The notes beneath the pieces are model-generated. The model was not told the origin of the DNA. It searched no databases and saw only the letters and a program-made list of their open reading frames with translations. Made by a program: the position numbers and the translations under genes. Source: Hahellaceae bacterium (GTDB lineage Bacteria > Pseudomonadota > Gammaproteobacteria > Pseudomonadales > Oleiphilaceae). From it: 64,000 bases of DNA. Location: positions 62,001 to 126,000 of the forward strand of contig JACKOB010000008.1 in assembly GCA_024234575.1 (NCBI GenBank), given 5' to 3'. Shown piece after piece: positions 46,654 to 55,800 of this stretch; position 1 is the stretch's first letter, and each line of letters starts with the position of its first letter.

Positions 46654-48159
46654 ATGAGAAAAGCGACGATACTTATTGTTGAAGATGACCGTGATTTACG
46701 CGAAGCACTGGTGACAACCGTAGAGATGTCAGGTTTGCAGTGCCTAAGCGCCGATTGCGCAGAGGCGGCGATTCCAATGTTGGAGAGGCATTCGCCTGAC
46801 CTGGTAGTCAGTGACGTCAATATGCCTGGCATGGATGGACACGGTTTGCTGGCGCATATTCTGGCTAATTACCCCGGCATCCCTGTTATTTTGATGACTG
46901 CATACGGCCAGATAGATCAGGCGGTAGCGGCGATTCAGGCTGGAGCGGTAGATTATCTGGTGAAGCCTTTTGATCCGAAGACGCTGATTCAAACGATCCG
47001 CAAAGTGGTGGTCGGTGAGGTGGAAAAATCTGACAGCCATCCGGTGGCCGAAGATGCTTTTAGTAAGCGCCTGTTTCAGATGGCGAAGCGAGTAGCTGTG
47101 GCTGACTCAACCGTGCTGATTTCTGGTGAGAGTGGCACAGGTAAAGAGGTGCTGGCGAGATTTATTCATGCCAGTTCTAATCGGGCGGCAGAGCCTTTTG
47201 TTGCCATCAATTGTGCAGCGATTCCGGAAAACATGCTGGAAGCCATATTGTTTGGCCATGAAAAAGGTTCTTTTACAGGAGCTTATGCGAGTGCCCCTGG
47301 GAAGTTTGAGCAAGCAAATGGTGGCACGATACTGCTGGATGAAATATCTGAAATGGATCTGGGGTTGCAATCGAAGTTGCTGCGGGTACTGCAAGAGCGA
47401 GAAGTGGAGCGAGTTGGCGGAAGAAAAACGATTTCGTTGGATGTGCGCGTGCTAGCGACCACCAACCGTGATTTGCGCGAGTATGTTAAAGAAGGAAAGT
47501 TTCGAGAGGATTTATACTACCGGCTAAGTGTTTTCCCTATTCAGTGGAAGCCTCTGCGGGAACGGCCTGATGATATTGTCCCGCTGGCGCAAAGACTGTT
47601 GGCACAACACTGCAAGAAGATGAAAATTCATCCTGTAGGGCTGTCTCTTTCTGCCGAGAAAGCGTTAATGAGCTATTCCTGGCCAGGCAATGTGCGAGAG
47701 TTGGACAATGCAATACAGCGAGCGCTGATTTTGCAGCAGGGTGGTGTGATTCATGCTGAAGAGTTGTGTTTGGACAGCACCGGGCATGGCTGGATGGCGG
47801 TGGCAGAGAGTCATGCGGGGGTAGAGTCTGTCAGTTGTGTGGGGCGAACGGGATTTGCTGTCACCGAGCGTCAGCTATGTTCGAGTGACAATGCTAGCGT
47901 CAGAATGTCGGCAGAGAATGACGTTGCTGATCAGTCAGGGCGCTCCGCTGATATTTTAAATCGTAGCGATATTGATCTGGGTGGTCTGGGAGCTGATCTG
48001 AAAAAACGTGAGTTTCAGATTATTGTCGACACCATAAAGAACTGTGGCAAACGTAAGTTGGCGGCTGAAAAGCTAGGCATCAGCCCCCGTACTTTGCGCT
48101 ACAAAATTGCGCAAATGCGAGATTTTGGCATAGATGTCGAGGCCGAGCTGGCTGTTTGA
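46654..48159 (+). CDS. fleR: Sigma-54-dependent response regulator FleR
   Basis: A 501-residue NtrC-type activator, partner of FleS. Receiver domain residues 1-120 with phosphoacceptor Asp54 (LVVSDVNMPGMDG), AAA+ domain with Walker [20 protein letters not shown] (Ser variant of GAFTGA, usual for FleR) and GGTILLDEISEM, and a Fis-type HTH at the C terminus (KLAAEKLGISPRTLRYKI). An unusually polar linker of about 75 residues separates AAA+ and HTH. ATG 46654 follows GGGGAGAGC; an upstream ATG at 46630 adds eight residues. A strong terminator follows. Confidence 0.94.
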   Translation: MRKATILIVEDDRDLREALVTTVEMSGLQCLSADCAEAAIPMLERHSPDLVVSDVNMPGMDGHGLLAHILANYPGIPVILMTAYGQIDQAVAAIQAGAVDYLVKPFDPKTLIQTIRKVVVGEVEKSDSHPVAEDAFSKRLFQMAKRVAVADSTVLISGESGTGKEVLARFIHASSNRAAEPFVAINCAAIPENMLEAILFGHEKGSFTGAYASAPGKFEQANGGTILLDEISEMDLGLQSKLLRVLQEREVERVGGRKTISLDVRVLATTNRDLREYVKEGKFREDLYYRLSVFPIQWKPLRERPDDIVPLAQRLLAQHCKKMKIHPVGLSLSAEKALMSYSWPGNVRELDNAIQRALILQQGGVIHAEELCLDSTGHGWMAVAESHAGVESVSCVGRTGFAVTERQLCSSDNASVRMSAENDVADQSGRSADILNRSDIDLGGLGADLKKREFQIIVDTIKNCGKRKLAAEKLGISPRTLRYKIAQMRDFGIDVEAELAV

Positions 48160-48219
48160 GGTTAATCAAATAGTTCCCAAGGTAAAGAAAACCCTTTTTG
48201 TGAGTTAGACCAGTCTATT

Positions 48220-48246
48220 GCGCGCCGATTGAGGCGCGCTTTTTTT
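48220..48246 (+). terminator. Terminator of fleSR
   Basis: GCGCGCC-N6-GGCGCGC followed by seven T residues; a GC-rich 7-bp stem 60 bases after the fleR stop. It separates fleSR from fliE. Confidence 0.92.
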
Positions 48247-48319
48247 CGCGTTCTGATTGTCGCCCTTCGTCTTTCCTTCTATCGCTTTTAGATAGTATTT
48301 GTCTAGTGTCCATAAAACT

Positions 48320-48335
48320 TGGCCTCATTTATGCA
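48320..48335 (+). promoter_or_regulatory. Candidate sigma-54 promoter of fliEFGHIJ
   Basis: TGGCCTC-N4-ATGCA; GG at 48321-48322 and GC at 48333-48334 are correctly spaced. It lies directly after the fleR terminator and 170 bases before fliE, the first gene of the basal-body operon that in Pseudomonas depends on FleR and sigma-54. Confidence 0.55.
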
Positions 48336-48505
48336 TAATCCATGTATAGGTGCTGTGTAGGCTAGGTAAGCGACAAAAAAATGACTTTCCCATGCTTTCA
48401 TTTTCCTCTGCAGCCAGAAATATTTTTGATACTCCAATCTTTTGACGCCCCGTTGCAAAATCGTGTGGCTCAAGAATTGGAAATGATAGAGCAGGAGAGA
48501 TCAGC

Positions 48506-48862
48506 GTGATAGAGCGAACAGATATCAGTCAGGTGTTAGCAGAGATGCGCACGCTTCGCGCTCAAATTCAAAAGCCCTCTGCCTTGCCGCAGGAAGTTAA
48601 TCCACAGGCATTAAAAGGGGTAACGGGCACTGAAAAGACCGGTGGTTTTGGCGAAATGCTAACCTCGGCCATCGGCAAGGTTAATGAGACGCAACAAGCT
48701 GCCAGCAAGCTGGCAACCGCTTACGAGCAGGGTGACCCAACGGTAGATATTACCCGGGTAATGATTGCTGCACAGAAATCATCCGTATCTTTTCAGGCCC
48801 TGACTCAGGTAAGAAACAAAGTCGTTCAGGCGTACGAAGAAGTAATGAAAATGTCGATTTAA
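48506..48862 (+). CDS. fliE: Flagellar hook-basal body protein FliE
   Basis: Adaptor protein between MS ring and rod, exported without cleaved signal. The 118 residues contain the family C-terminal core: [40 protein letters not shown] and [22 protein letters not shown] at 48506 is the start, with CAGGAGAG upstream. It is first in the fliEFGHIJ set. Confidence 0.95.
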   Translation: MIERTDISQVLAEMRTLRAQIQKPSALPQEVNPQALKGVTGTEKTGGFGEMLTSAIGKVNETQQAASKLATAYEQGDPTVDITRVMIAAQKSSVSFQALTQVRNKVVQAYEEVMKMSI

Positions 48863-48940
48863 GCGGCAAAAAATTAAGAGTATCTGCGCCATTGCCTCTT
48901 GCATTGGTAACGTAATTACATACAACAGGTTGGAAATATC

Positions 48941-50629
48941 ATGGCTAGTTTACCCGCTGAATTAGACTCAGGTGCCGCACAGGCCGCTGATCCGCAAAGC
49001 GATATGCTGCTGGGGTTTAATCGCCTGAACCTGTTGCGTCAGGTCGGCTTGATGGTGGGGTTAGCCGCCAGCGTTGCCTTGGGCCTGGCAGTTGTGCTTT
49101 GGGCACGCGATCCCAGTTTTCAGCCTCTGTTAAGTAACATGCAAAATTATGACCCAACGGAAGTCTCCACCGTTTTAAATGAAATGGGTATTGAATACCG
49201 GATCGATCCGAAAAGTGGTGTGCTGCTGGTAGAGTCCGAGCAGGTTTACAACGCAAGATTGAAGCTTGCGGCCGCAGGTATCAAAGATCAGCAAACTTCA
49301 GGGTTTGAAATTCTGGACAAAGAACAGGGGCTGGGCACCAGCCAGTTTATGGAGACTGCCCGTTATCGTCGTGGTTTAGAAGGTGAGTTGTCTCGCACTA
49401 TTGCAAGTTTGCGCAGTGTTCGCAGTGCGCGAGTGCATCTGGCAATTCCCAAGAGTTCGGTGTTCGTGCGCGATACCCGTAAGCCATCTGGTTCGGTATT
49501 TCTCGAGCTGTTTGGCGGGCGTGATATTTCCCGTGAACAGGTGGAATCGATTGTTAACCTGGTAGCCGCCAGTGTGCCAGAAATGGATAGTAAAGATGTC
49601 ACCGTGGTCGACCAGCGTGGTAATTTGCTGTCGAAAACAGATGTTGACCCGGAAGCCCAGGCAAACAACAAAGATTTCGAATATACCCGCAAGCTTGAAG
49701 CGGTGTTGAATTCTCGGGTAGGCAGTATTCTTGATCCGATAATTGGGCGCGAGCGTTTTCGCTCAGAAGTATCAGCAGATATTGATTTCACCTCTGTAGA
49801 ATCCGCAGAAGAAGTATTTAACCCTGATCTGCAAGCCTTGCGCAGTGAATATGTCGTTGATGAGCAACGTGTTAGTGGTGCTGATGGCGGCGTGCCAGGT
49901 GCGCTTTCCAATCAGCCTCCAGGCGGGGCTGCTGTACCAGAGAATGGCCGCGCGCAAACCGGTGGTGGCAATGGTGGTCTGGCGGATGTGCGCAAGCAGG
50001 CAACCCGTAATTACGAAGTGGATCGCTCAGTTAGTTATACCAAACATCAGAAAGGTCAGGTGCGTCGTTTGACAGTCGCCGTGGTTGTGGACGATATTAA
50101 GAAGGTGAATCCCGAGAACGGTGAAGTCAGTTTTATACCATGGCCGGAAGCCGAATTGGAAAGATTGACTATACTGGTTCGCAATGCAGTAGGTTACTCG
50201 GCTTCAAGAGGGGATAGTGTCAGTGTCATTAATACACCTTTTGCTCCTTTAGAAGTCATTCCCTACACCGAACCCCAGTTTTGGGAGCAGCCATGGTTTA
50301 GAGATTTGATCAAGCCAGTGCTGGCAGGGTTGATTGTTCTGATTCTGGTCATTGGCCTGTTGCGCCCAACCCTGAAGAGTCTGGCCAGCTCGGGCCAGAA
50401 TGAAAAAGACCTGGCTTTGGTTGGGGATGAGGAAGGACTTTCGGCACTGGGTGCACTTGAAGGTGGCAGCGCACTGGATAAGGTAACGCTGAGTGCTACC
50501 GATGATTTCTTGTTGCCTGGTGCATCAGAAGGTTTTGATAAACAAATGAACGCCCTGAAAGGGCTGGTCGCTGAGGACCCTGCGCGGGTCGCTCAGGTTG
50601 TAAGGCAATGGGTAAACGCAGATGAGTGA
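48941..50629 (+). CDS. fliF: Flagellar MS-ring protein FliF
   Basis: Forms the membrane-embedded ring on which the flagellum is built. The 562 residues have transmembrane helix 1 at about 30-52, a periplasmic part with ring-building motifs (YRIDPKSGVLLVESEQV, GFEILDKEQGLGTSQF, RRGLEGELSRTIASL, SVFLELFGGRDISREQV), a second helix near 460-480 and a short cytoplasmic tail that binds FliG. Its stop overlaps the fliG start by 8 bases. Confidence 0.97.
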   Translation: MASLPAELDSGAAQAADPQSDMLLGFNRLNLLRQVGLMVGLAASVALGLAVVLWARDPSFQPLLSNMQNYDPTEVSTVLNEMGIEYRIDPKSGVLLVESEQVYNARLKLAAAGIKDQQTSGFEILDKEQGLGTSQFMETARYRRGLEGELSRTIASLRSVRSARVHLAIPKSSVFVRDTRKPSGSVFLELFGGRDISREQVESIVNLVAASVPEMDSKDVTVVDQRGNLLSKTDVDPEAQANNKDFEYTRKLEAVLNSRVGSILDPIIGRERFRSEVSADIDFTSVESAEEVFNPDLQALRSEYVVDEQRVSGADGGVPGALSNQPPGGAAVPENGRAQTGGGNGGLADVRKQATRNYEVDRSVSYTKHQKGQVRRLTVAVVVDDIKKVNPENGEVSFIPWPEAELERLTILVRNAVGYSASRGDSVSVINTPFAPLEVIPYTEPQFWEQPWFRDLIKPVLAGLIVLILVIGLLRPTLKSLASSGQNEKDLALVGDEEGLSALGALEGGSALDKVTLSATDDFLLPGASEGFDKQMNALKGLVAEDPARVAQVVRQWVNADE

Positions 50630-51662
50630 TCAGGCTCCCGCCAAGCCGGAAGATAAAGCCGCCCCCAAAAAAAAGCTGGGACGTGTAGAGTCTGCGGCAG
50701 TGTTATTAATGTCGCTGGGCGAAGCGGATGCAGCACAAATATTAAAGCATATGGGCCCAAAAGAGGTGCAGCGGGTTGGTACCGCCATGGCCCAGCTAAG
50801 AGATGTCACCCAGGATCAGGTTGAAGGTGTCACTGCTGAGTTTTTAGAAGCCGTGGGCGGGCAAACCGGTTTAGGTATCGGTGCGGATGAGTATATCCGG
50901 GCCATGTTGACCCAGGCGCTGGGAGATGAAAAAGCCTCCTCACTGATTGATCGAATACTGGTGGGTGGTAATACCACTGGCCTTGATACCTTAAAGTGGA
51001 TGGAGTCGCGCTCCATTGCCGATATTATCCGTTACGAGCACCCACAGATTCAGGCAATAGTGGTTTCCTACCTCGATCCTGACCAGGCATCAGGTGTGTT
51101 GGGTAACCTTGATGAAAAAGTCCGGCTGGATGTGATAATGCGGGTGGCCGCGCTCGAAACCGTACAGCCGCAAGCATTGCAGGAGTTGAACGATATCCTA
51201 GAGAAACAGTTCTCTGGCGGCTCCTCCACCAAGACCAGTAAAATTGGCGGGGTGAAGCGGGCGGCAGATATTATGAACTTTATGGACAGCAGTGTTGAAG
51301 CTGACCTGATGGAACAAATTAAAGAGATTGATGCGGATCTTGGTGGTGAAATCGAAGACCTTATGTTTGTCTTTGAAAACCTCAAAGATGTGGATGATCG
51401 AGGTATTCAGACGCTGCTGCGTGAAGTTTCTTCGGACGTACTCATTCTCGCCCTGAAGGGTGCGGATGATGAGATGAAAGAAAAAATATTTGGCAATATG
51501 TCGAAACGTGCCGCAGAACTGCTACGGGATGACCTGGAAGCGAAAGGCCCGGTTAAACTTAGTGATGTGGAAACCGCACAGAAAGATATTCTTACTATCG
51601 CCCGTAAACTGGCAGACTCTGGCGAAATTTCACTCGGTGGTGCCGGCGAGGAGTTGATTTAG
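50622..51662 (+). CDS. fliG: Flagellar motor switch protein FliG
   Basis: Rotor protein that binds FliF and interacts with the stator for torque. The 346 residues include the N-terminal region with LGRVESAAVLLMSLGEADAAQI, a middle EHPQIQAIVVSYLDPDQASG (EHPQ motif), the LMFVFENLKDVDDRGIQ helix and the charged torque helix with GADDEMKEKIFGNMSKRAA. The ATG lies inside the fliF end. The stop codon overlaps the GTG of a small candidate ORF. Confidence 0.97.
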   Translation: MSDQAPAKPEDKAAPKKKLGRVESAAVLLMSLGEADAAQILKHMGPKEVQRVGTAMAQLRDVTQDQVEGVTAEFLEAVGGQTGLGIGADEYIRAMLTQALGDEKASSLIDRILVGGNTTGLDTLKWMESRSIADIIRYEHPQIQAIVVSYLDPDQASGVLGNLDEKVRLDVIMRVAALETVQPQALQELNDILEKQFSGGSSTKTSKIGGVKRAADIMNFMDSSVEADLMEQIKEIDADLGGEIEDLMFVFENLKDVDDRGIQTLLREVSSDVLILALKGADDEMKEKIFGNMSKRAAELLRDDLEAKGPVKLSDVETAQKDILTIARKLADSGEISLGGAGEELI

Positions 51663-51787
51663 TGGGGCAAGACTGGTCGAAATGCAACACCGACGTGAAT
51701 GGTGGCCAGTTTGTTGGCGTCAATATTACCCCGGTGCCTGATGAGGTAGTGCTGCGTCTTTTGCTGGTTGAAAGTTATGGCTGGTAA
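51662..51787 (+). CDS. Candidate small ORF bridging fliG and fliH
   Basis: A 41-codon frame that begins with GTG overlapping the fliG stop (TAGTG) and ends with a TAA inside the first codons of fliH. A GAGGAG ribosome binding site lies 8 bases before the GTG. The predicted peptide begins MGQDWSKCNTDVNGG and ends [10 protein letters not shown]. It fills the whole 114-base fliG-fliH gap and would couple translation of the two genes. No family is recognised and it may only be a leader-type reading frame. Confidence 0.35.
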   Translation: MGQDWSKCNTDVNGGQFVGVNITPVPDEVVLRLLLVESYGW

Positions 51788-53342
51788 CTCAGACAATAAA
51801 AAGCCTTTATCAGGTAAAGACCTCACTGCTTATGAGCGCTGGGAATTACCGGTTATCGATGAAGAAGGTAACGAGTTTCCGGCAGAGAGTCTGCGCGTTA
51901 AACCCTTAACCGCTGCCGATCTTGAAAAAATACATGATGAAGCCTTTGCGGCAGGCCGTGAAGCAGGCGAAGCCGAAGGCAAAGCGGCGGGGCACAAGGC
52001 CGGGCTTGCCAAGGGCACGGAAGAAGGCAAAAAACAGGGATATGAAGCGGGCTTTAGTACCGGAAGAAAAGAAGCCTATGCTGCAGCCGAAGGTGAAATC
52101 AAAGAAACCCAAACACGTTTGGCCGAGTTGATGCAGGCGCTGCTCGACCCGATTCGTAAATCGGAAGACAAAGTTGAAGAAGCGTTGCTAAATTTGACGC
52201 TGGCGATTTCCCGAGCGGTCATCTGCCGTGAATTAAATACCGACAGTTCCCACATCTCCCAAATTGTGAAAGAAGCGCTTGCCCTGTTACCAGAAGTGGC
52301 CACCCAGGTGCGCCTGTTTATTCACCCTAAAGATGAAGCTGCCGTTCGTGACGTTGTCACCAACGCCGATCTGGCCGCGAGAATTATTGCGACACCAGAA
52401 ATTCATCCCGGAGGTTGCAAGGTTGAAACCTCTAGCAGTCTGATCGACTTCACTGTTGAGAAACGGTTTCAGAAAACTGTGCAGCAGATATTGGAAAGCG
52501 TCGGTCAGAAGAGCACAGTAGACGACGCACCAGACTTAACTGACGCAATGGAAGATATGACCAACTTTCATCGGGAGCTGCTTGATGTGCCTCCCGATCC
52601 AAAAAAAGAAACGCCAACCCCTGAGCCGTTAGTCGCGCAAGAGCCGTCAGCGCTTGAAGAGCCATCAGTCCGTGAGGAGCCATCAGCCCATAATGAGCCA
52701 TCAGCGGATGAAGAACTCTCAGTTACAGAAAAGTCAGCAGCCCCTGAAAAGCCAGCAGCCCCTGAAAAGCGTTCAACGGTTGACGAAACCCCAAAATCTG
52801 CCTTAACTGATGCGCCTGAATCGCCACCTGAACCCAAGGTACAAACGGCCCCTTTGCAAACTGCAGAGCCAGATGAACTTGTTGATGACACAGTGTTAGA
52901 CGAACGGCCGTTGTCCTCTGAGCCACCCAAAGAATCCGTTAGCGATAAGAACGCCGCCAGTGTTGAGTTGCCTGCGGATATTTCAGAGAAGCCCGTTTTA
53001 GAGCAAGAGCCAGTTGCGCAAGCAGATTTACCAAAAGTAGACGACGAGAAACTGCAGCGGAAGCCGGAAGATAAAGTTGCAGTTGAGCCTTCCGCTGAGG
53101 TGACTGCTCCGGCTTCTGAAGGCACCCCCAAACCGCAAACCGCCGACATTATTGGGGATGATGCCGTTGCTGAAGCGTTTGAGGAAGCAGTAGGGTTTTC
53201 AGAACGATCCGAAGCCGAAATAGAAGATATCGATGCAGAAGAGATTGACGAAGACGAGACAGACAAAAAGAACACCGATAACAATATAGTAGAGCCGAAA
53301 GTCGATGCGCTAAAACCTGATGCGGAAAAGAAGGATGATTAG
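51777..53342 (+). CDS. fliH: Flagellar assembly protein FliH with long acidic C-terminal tail
   Basis: Negative regulator and stator-like partner of the export ATPase FliI. The FliH part covers about residues 1-240: an N-terminal [14 protein letters not shown], a Gly-spaced helix rich in AxxxG repeats ([20 protein letters not shown]) and the C-terminal domain with [18 protein letters not shown] and [19 protein letters not shown]. Normal FliH is about 230-280 residues; here about 275 more follow, acidic and Pro/Ser/Glu-rich, with 6-residue repeats at about 289-336. ATG 51777 is the start (TTG 51768 adds three residues). It overlaps fliI by 8 bases. Confidence 0.9.
   Translation: MAGNSDNKKPLSGKDLTAYERWELPVIDEEGNEFPAESLRVKPLTAADLEKIHDEAFAAGREAGEAEGKAAGHKAGLAKGTEEGKKQGYEAGFSTGRKEAYAAAEGEIKETQTRLAELMQALLDPIRKSEDKVEEALLNLTLAISRAVICRELNTDSSHISQIVKEALALLPEVATQVRLFIHPKDEAAVRDVVTNADLAARIIATPEIHPGGCKVETSSSLIDFTVEKRFQKTVQQILESVGQKSTVDDAPDLTDAMEDMTNFHRELLDVPPDPKKETPTPEPLVAQEPSALEEPSVREEPSAHNEPSADEELSVTEKSAAPEKPAAPEKRSTVDETPKSALTDAPESPPEPKVQTAPLQTAEPDELVDDTVLDERPLSSEPPKESVSDKNAASVELPADISEKPVLEQEPVAQADLPKVDDEKLQRKPEDKVAVEPSAEVTAPASEGTPKPQTADIIGDDAVAEAFEEAVGFSERSEAEIEDIDAEEIDEDETDKKNTDNNIVEPKVDALKPDAEKKDD
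52641..52784 (+). repeat. Eight imperfect 18-bp tandem repeats inside fliH
   Basis: Eight in-frame units of 18 bases, each encoding six residues on the pattern [48 protein letters not shown]. The first four units share GAGCCRTCAG; later units diverge. Copy number could vary between strains. Confidence 0.8.
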
Positions 53343-54738
53343 CGATCTCAGTCAGCGCTTGCGTCGTTACGAGGGGGTGGTTGCTTCCAGGCCACGGCCC
53401 GAAGTGTCAGGCAAACTTACGCGCATGGTTGGGCTTACCCTTGAAGCGGTTGGTTGCCCGATGGTGGTGGGAGATCGCTGCGCCATTGCAACCGGTGAAA
53501 AAAGTTACATCGAAGCCGAGGTGGTCGGTTTTTCTGGAGAGAAAACATTTCTTATGCCGTTGGCGGCGATTCAGGGGTTACGTCCCGGTGCTTTAGTGAC
53601 GCCCATGGCGAGTGCCAGTTTGATACCTGTTGGTTACAGCCTGTTGGGGCGTGTGTTAAGTGGTTCTGCAGAGCCGTTGGATGGCTTAGGCCCGCTGGTT
53701 CCTGAAAAGCATATCAGCATGTCAGGCAATATTATTAATCCGTTAGAACGTGCACCCATTCGCCAGCCACTGGATGTCGGTATTTGTGCCATTAACAGCC
53801 TGTTAAGTGTGGGCACAGGTCAACGGTTAGGTTTATTTGCCGGTAGTGGCGTCGGTAAAAGTATGTTGTTGGGCATGATGACCAAGTTTACCAACGCGGA
53901 TATCACCATCGTCGGTCTGATTGGTGAGCGGGGTCGTGAGGTTAAAGAGTTTATTGAAGACATATTAGGCCCGGAGGGGCTTGCACGCTCAGTGGTGGTG
54001 GCATCGCCTGCAGATGATTCTCCACTTATGCGGTTGCGGGCGTCGATGCTGACCACTCGCATTGCCGAATATTTTCGTGATCAGGGAAAGCGGGTTTTAT
54101 TATTGATGGACTCTCTTACCCGTTATGCTCAGGCACAGCGTGAAATTGCCCTGGCGGTGGGAGAACCACCGGCGACGAAAGGCTATCCACCGTCGGTCTT
54201 TGCCAAAATTCCACAACTGGTAGAAAGAACCGGCAACGGGCGGGTTGGCGGCGGCTCCATCACCGCGTTTTATACGGTGCTTACAGAGGGGGATGATCAG
54301 CAAGACCCGATTGCCGATGCGTCACGGGCAATTCTTGATGGGCATATCGTTTTATCCAGAAAGCTGGCAGAAGAGGGGCACTATCCAGCGATCGATATAG
54401 AAGCCTCGATAAGCCGAGTAATGCCACATGTGGTTGATGAGGCGCACTTTAAAGCGGCGCAAAGGTTTAAGCAGCTCTACGCTCGCTACCAGCAAACCCG
54501 TGATTTGATCAGTGTGGGGGCCTACGTACCCGGTTCTGACCCGGATACTGATTTTGCCATTGAACGTATGCCCATCATGAAAAAATTCCTGCAGCAAAGT
54601 CTCAAGGAAAGCGCTCCTTTCGCCACCAGTGCTGACTGGCTGCGGCAGGTGGTTGCACCCTCAACAGAGGTGGCGAAGAAACCCGAAGGGCAAAAGGGCA
54701 CTGTGTCTGCCAACGCTGTACCACCCCCCAAGCGTTAG
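53335..54738 (+). CDS. fliI: Flagellum-specific ATPase FliI
   Basis: Hexameric ATPase of the flagellar type III export apparatus, related to F1 beta. 467 residues from ATG 53335 (ATG 53320 would add five). P-loop [17 protein letters not shown] near residue 165, [32 protein letters not shown] and [19 protein letters not shown] are all conserved. The C terminus has an extra polar tail ending NAVPPPKR. The start lies within the end of fliH. Confidence 0.97.
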   Translation: MISDLSQRLRRYEGVVASRPRPEVSGKLTRMVGLTLEAVGCPMVVGDRCAIATGEKSYIEAEVVGFSGEKTFLMPLAAIQGLRPGALVTPMASASLIPVGYSLLGRVLSGSAEPLDGLGPLVPEKHISMSGNIINPLERAPIRQPLDVGICAINSLLSVGTGQRLGLFAGSGVGKSMLLGMMTKFTNADITIVGLIGERGREVKEFIEDILGPEGLARSVVVASPADDSPLMRLRASMLTTRIAEYFRDQGKRVLLLMDSLTRYAQAQREIALAVGEPPATKGYPPSVFAKIPQLVERTGNGRVGGGSITAFYTVLTEGDDQQDPIADASRAILDGHIVLSRKLAEEGHYPAIDIEASISRVMPHVVDEAHFKAAQRFKQLYARYQQTRDLISVGAYVPGSDPDTDFAIERMPIMKKFLQQSLKESAPFATSADWLRQVVAPSTEVAKKPEGQKGTVSANAVPPPKR

Positions 54739-54757
54739 TGCGCACTGGAATTAAATC

Positions 54758-55204
54758 GTGAAAAAATCTGAAAGATTAAAAGTTGTTTTGCAGATCGCAG
54801 AGCGCAATGAGTCTGAAGTGCTGGTAAAGATGCAGGACATTAAAAAACAGTTACAAATAGAGGTACAGCGACAGCAAGAATTTGAGAGCTATCGTGCAGA
54901 ATATCAGCGACAGCTGGCTGACGCGGCATCCACCAGAATATCCACCTCCCAATACGTCAATTACCAGCGTTTTATTGCGCAATTGGGGCAGGTAATCGAG
55001 CAACAGCAAAAGAAAATTCAGATGGTTCGGCAACATCTTGAAAAGGCCACTGCTACCTGGCGTCTGGCTCATGAAAAGACGAAAGGCATGGCCGATCTTA
55101 TTCACACATGCCGCGAAAGTGAGACTCGCGAAGCTGATGCCAGAGAGCAACGGATGCTGGATGAGGTCTCACAGATACGCAATGCTTTTAAACAGAATGA
55201 TTAG
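54758..55204 (+). CDS. fliJ: Flagellar export protein FliJ
   Basis: Small coiled-coil protein that sits in the centre of the FliI hexamer and links it to FlhA. The 148 residues are almost entirely helical with heptad-like Leu/Gln/Glu patterns (QLQIEVQRQQEFESYRAEYQ), as expected. GTG at 54758 starts KKSERLKVVLQIAERNE, the typical basic FliJ beginning. It follows fliI by 19 bases. fliK, which usually follows, is absent; a che operon comes next. Confidence 0.88.
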   Translation: MKKSERLKVVLQIAERNESEVLVKMQDIKKQLQIEVQRQQEFESYRAEYQRQLADAASTRISTSQYVNYQRFIAQLGQVIEQQQKKIQMVRQHLEKATATWRLAHEKTKGMADLIHTCRESETREADAREQRMLDEVSQIRNAFKQND

Positions 55205-55512
55205 GCATTTTAACGTTTTTTCTTGATCGCTGTTGTGCCTTAAAGAGTGTTAACGGGTCTTAGTAAAAATCTATGTCTTCATTGCAGTAGTTTTAGGTTA
55301 CTCGCCAGAAACCAGATCAGTTTGCCTGCTTTGCAATCTTAGCTGCTGATTATCTGCAGCTTTTTCGCTTCTAATTTCCACAAAAATCCTGCCACTACCT
55401 TAGCAAAATATTTTTTTCGGACTAGAGTTAACTAGAGATCTGGAGTTCTATCGCCTTTCAAATCACGTGGCGATCGGGTTGATGTAATTGAGAAAACATT
55501 GGGTGCAGTGTT
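55205..55512. other. Intergenic region before the che operon
   Basis: 308 bases between fliJ and the first STAS gene. It contains a direct repeat ACTAGAG at 55421-55427 and 55431-55437 (10-base period), listed separately. A TGGC-N8-TTGA string at 55468-55482 has sigma-54 spacing but lacks the GC. No ORF or clear terminator was found. Confidence 0.4.
55421..55437 (+). repeat. 10-bp-period direct repeat upstream of the che operon
   Basis: ACTAGAG-TTA-ACTAGAG. Two identical 7-mers one helical turn apart, 76 bases upstream of the STAS start. It could be a binding site for a regulator on one face of the helix; no factor is known. Confidence 0.3.
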
Positions 55513-55800
55513 ATGAGTGGTCGCAGTGTCGTTAAGCTGGACAGAAATTCAGGTATCGCCACGGCGGAAGAGTTGGGTAGGCGCCTGGAAGAGTCTTTTC
55601 AGAATGGTGCACCAACCTCGATCGATGCATCTGAAGTTGAGCGGGTTGATACCACGACAGTGCAATTGTTGTATTCGTTTATGCGCAGTATGGGGGAACT
55701 CGGAATGGATGTATCGATTGTCCAGCCGTCCGAGTCCTTTATAGTGGGCGCCCAGCGTTTAGGTTTTACCGAATTGTTTAAGTTGGAAGGGAGCAAATAA
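55513..55800 (+). CDS. STAS domain protein at head of the che operon
   Basis: A 95-residue single STAS domain, as in anti-sigma-factor antagonists. Where SpoIIAA-type proteins have a phosphorylated Ser (usually DSSG or DSAG) this one reads ERVDTTTVQLLYSF, so only Thr is available. The stop overlaps the cheY start (TAATG), which indicates translational coupling. In some chemotaxis clusters such STAS proteins precede cheY, with unclear role; regulation of CheA signalling or of a phosphatase is possible. Confidence 0.8.
   Translation: MSGRSVVKLDRNSGIATAEELGRRLEESFQNGAPTSIDASEVERVDTTTVQLLYSFMRSMGELGMDVSIVQPSESFIVGAQRLGFTELFKLEGSK

Larger units (their letters stand above)
48160..48505. other. Intergenic region between fleR and fliE
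   Basis: 346 bases that contain the fleR terminator at 48220-48246 and a candidate sigma-54 promoter at 48320-48335, both listed separately. The 170 bases between promoter and fliE hold no recognised element. Confidence 0.5.

Noticed and set aside
52568..53284. 238-codon Ser-rich reverse-strand frame over fliH
   Set aside because: It is the antisense shadow of the Glu/Pro-rich FliH tail; composition is pure low complexity and there is no start context.
55468..55482. TGGC-N8-TTGA upstream of the che operon as a sigma-54 promoter
   Set aside because: The invariant GC at -12 is GA here.
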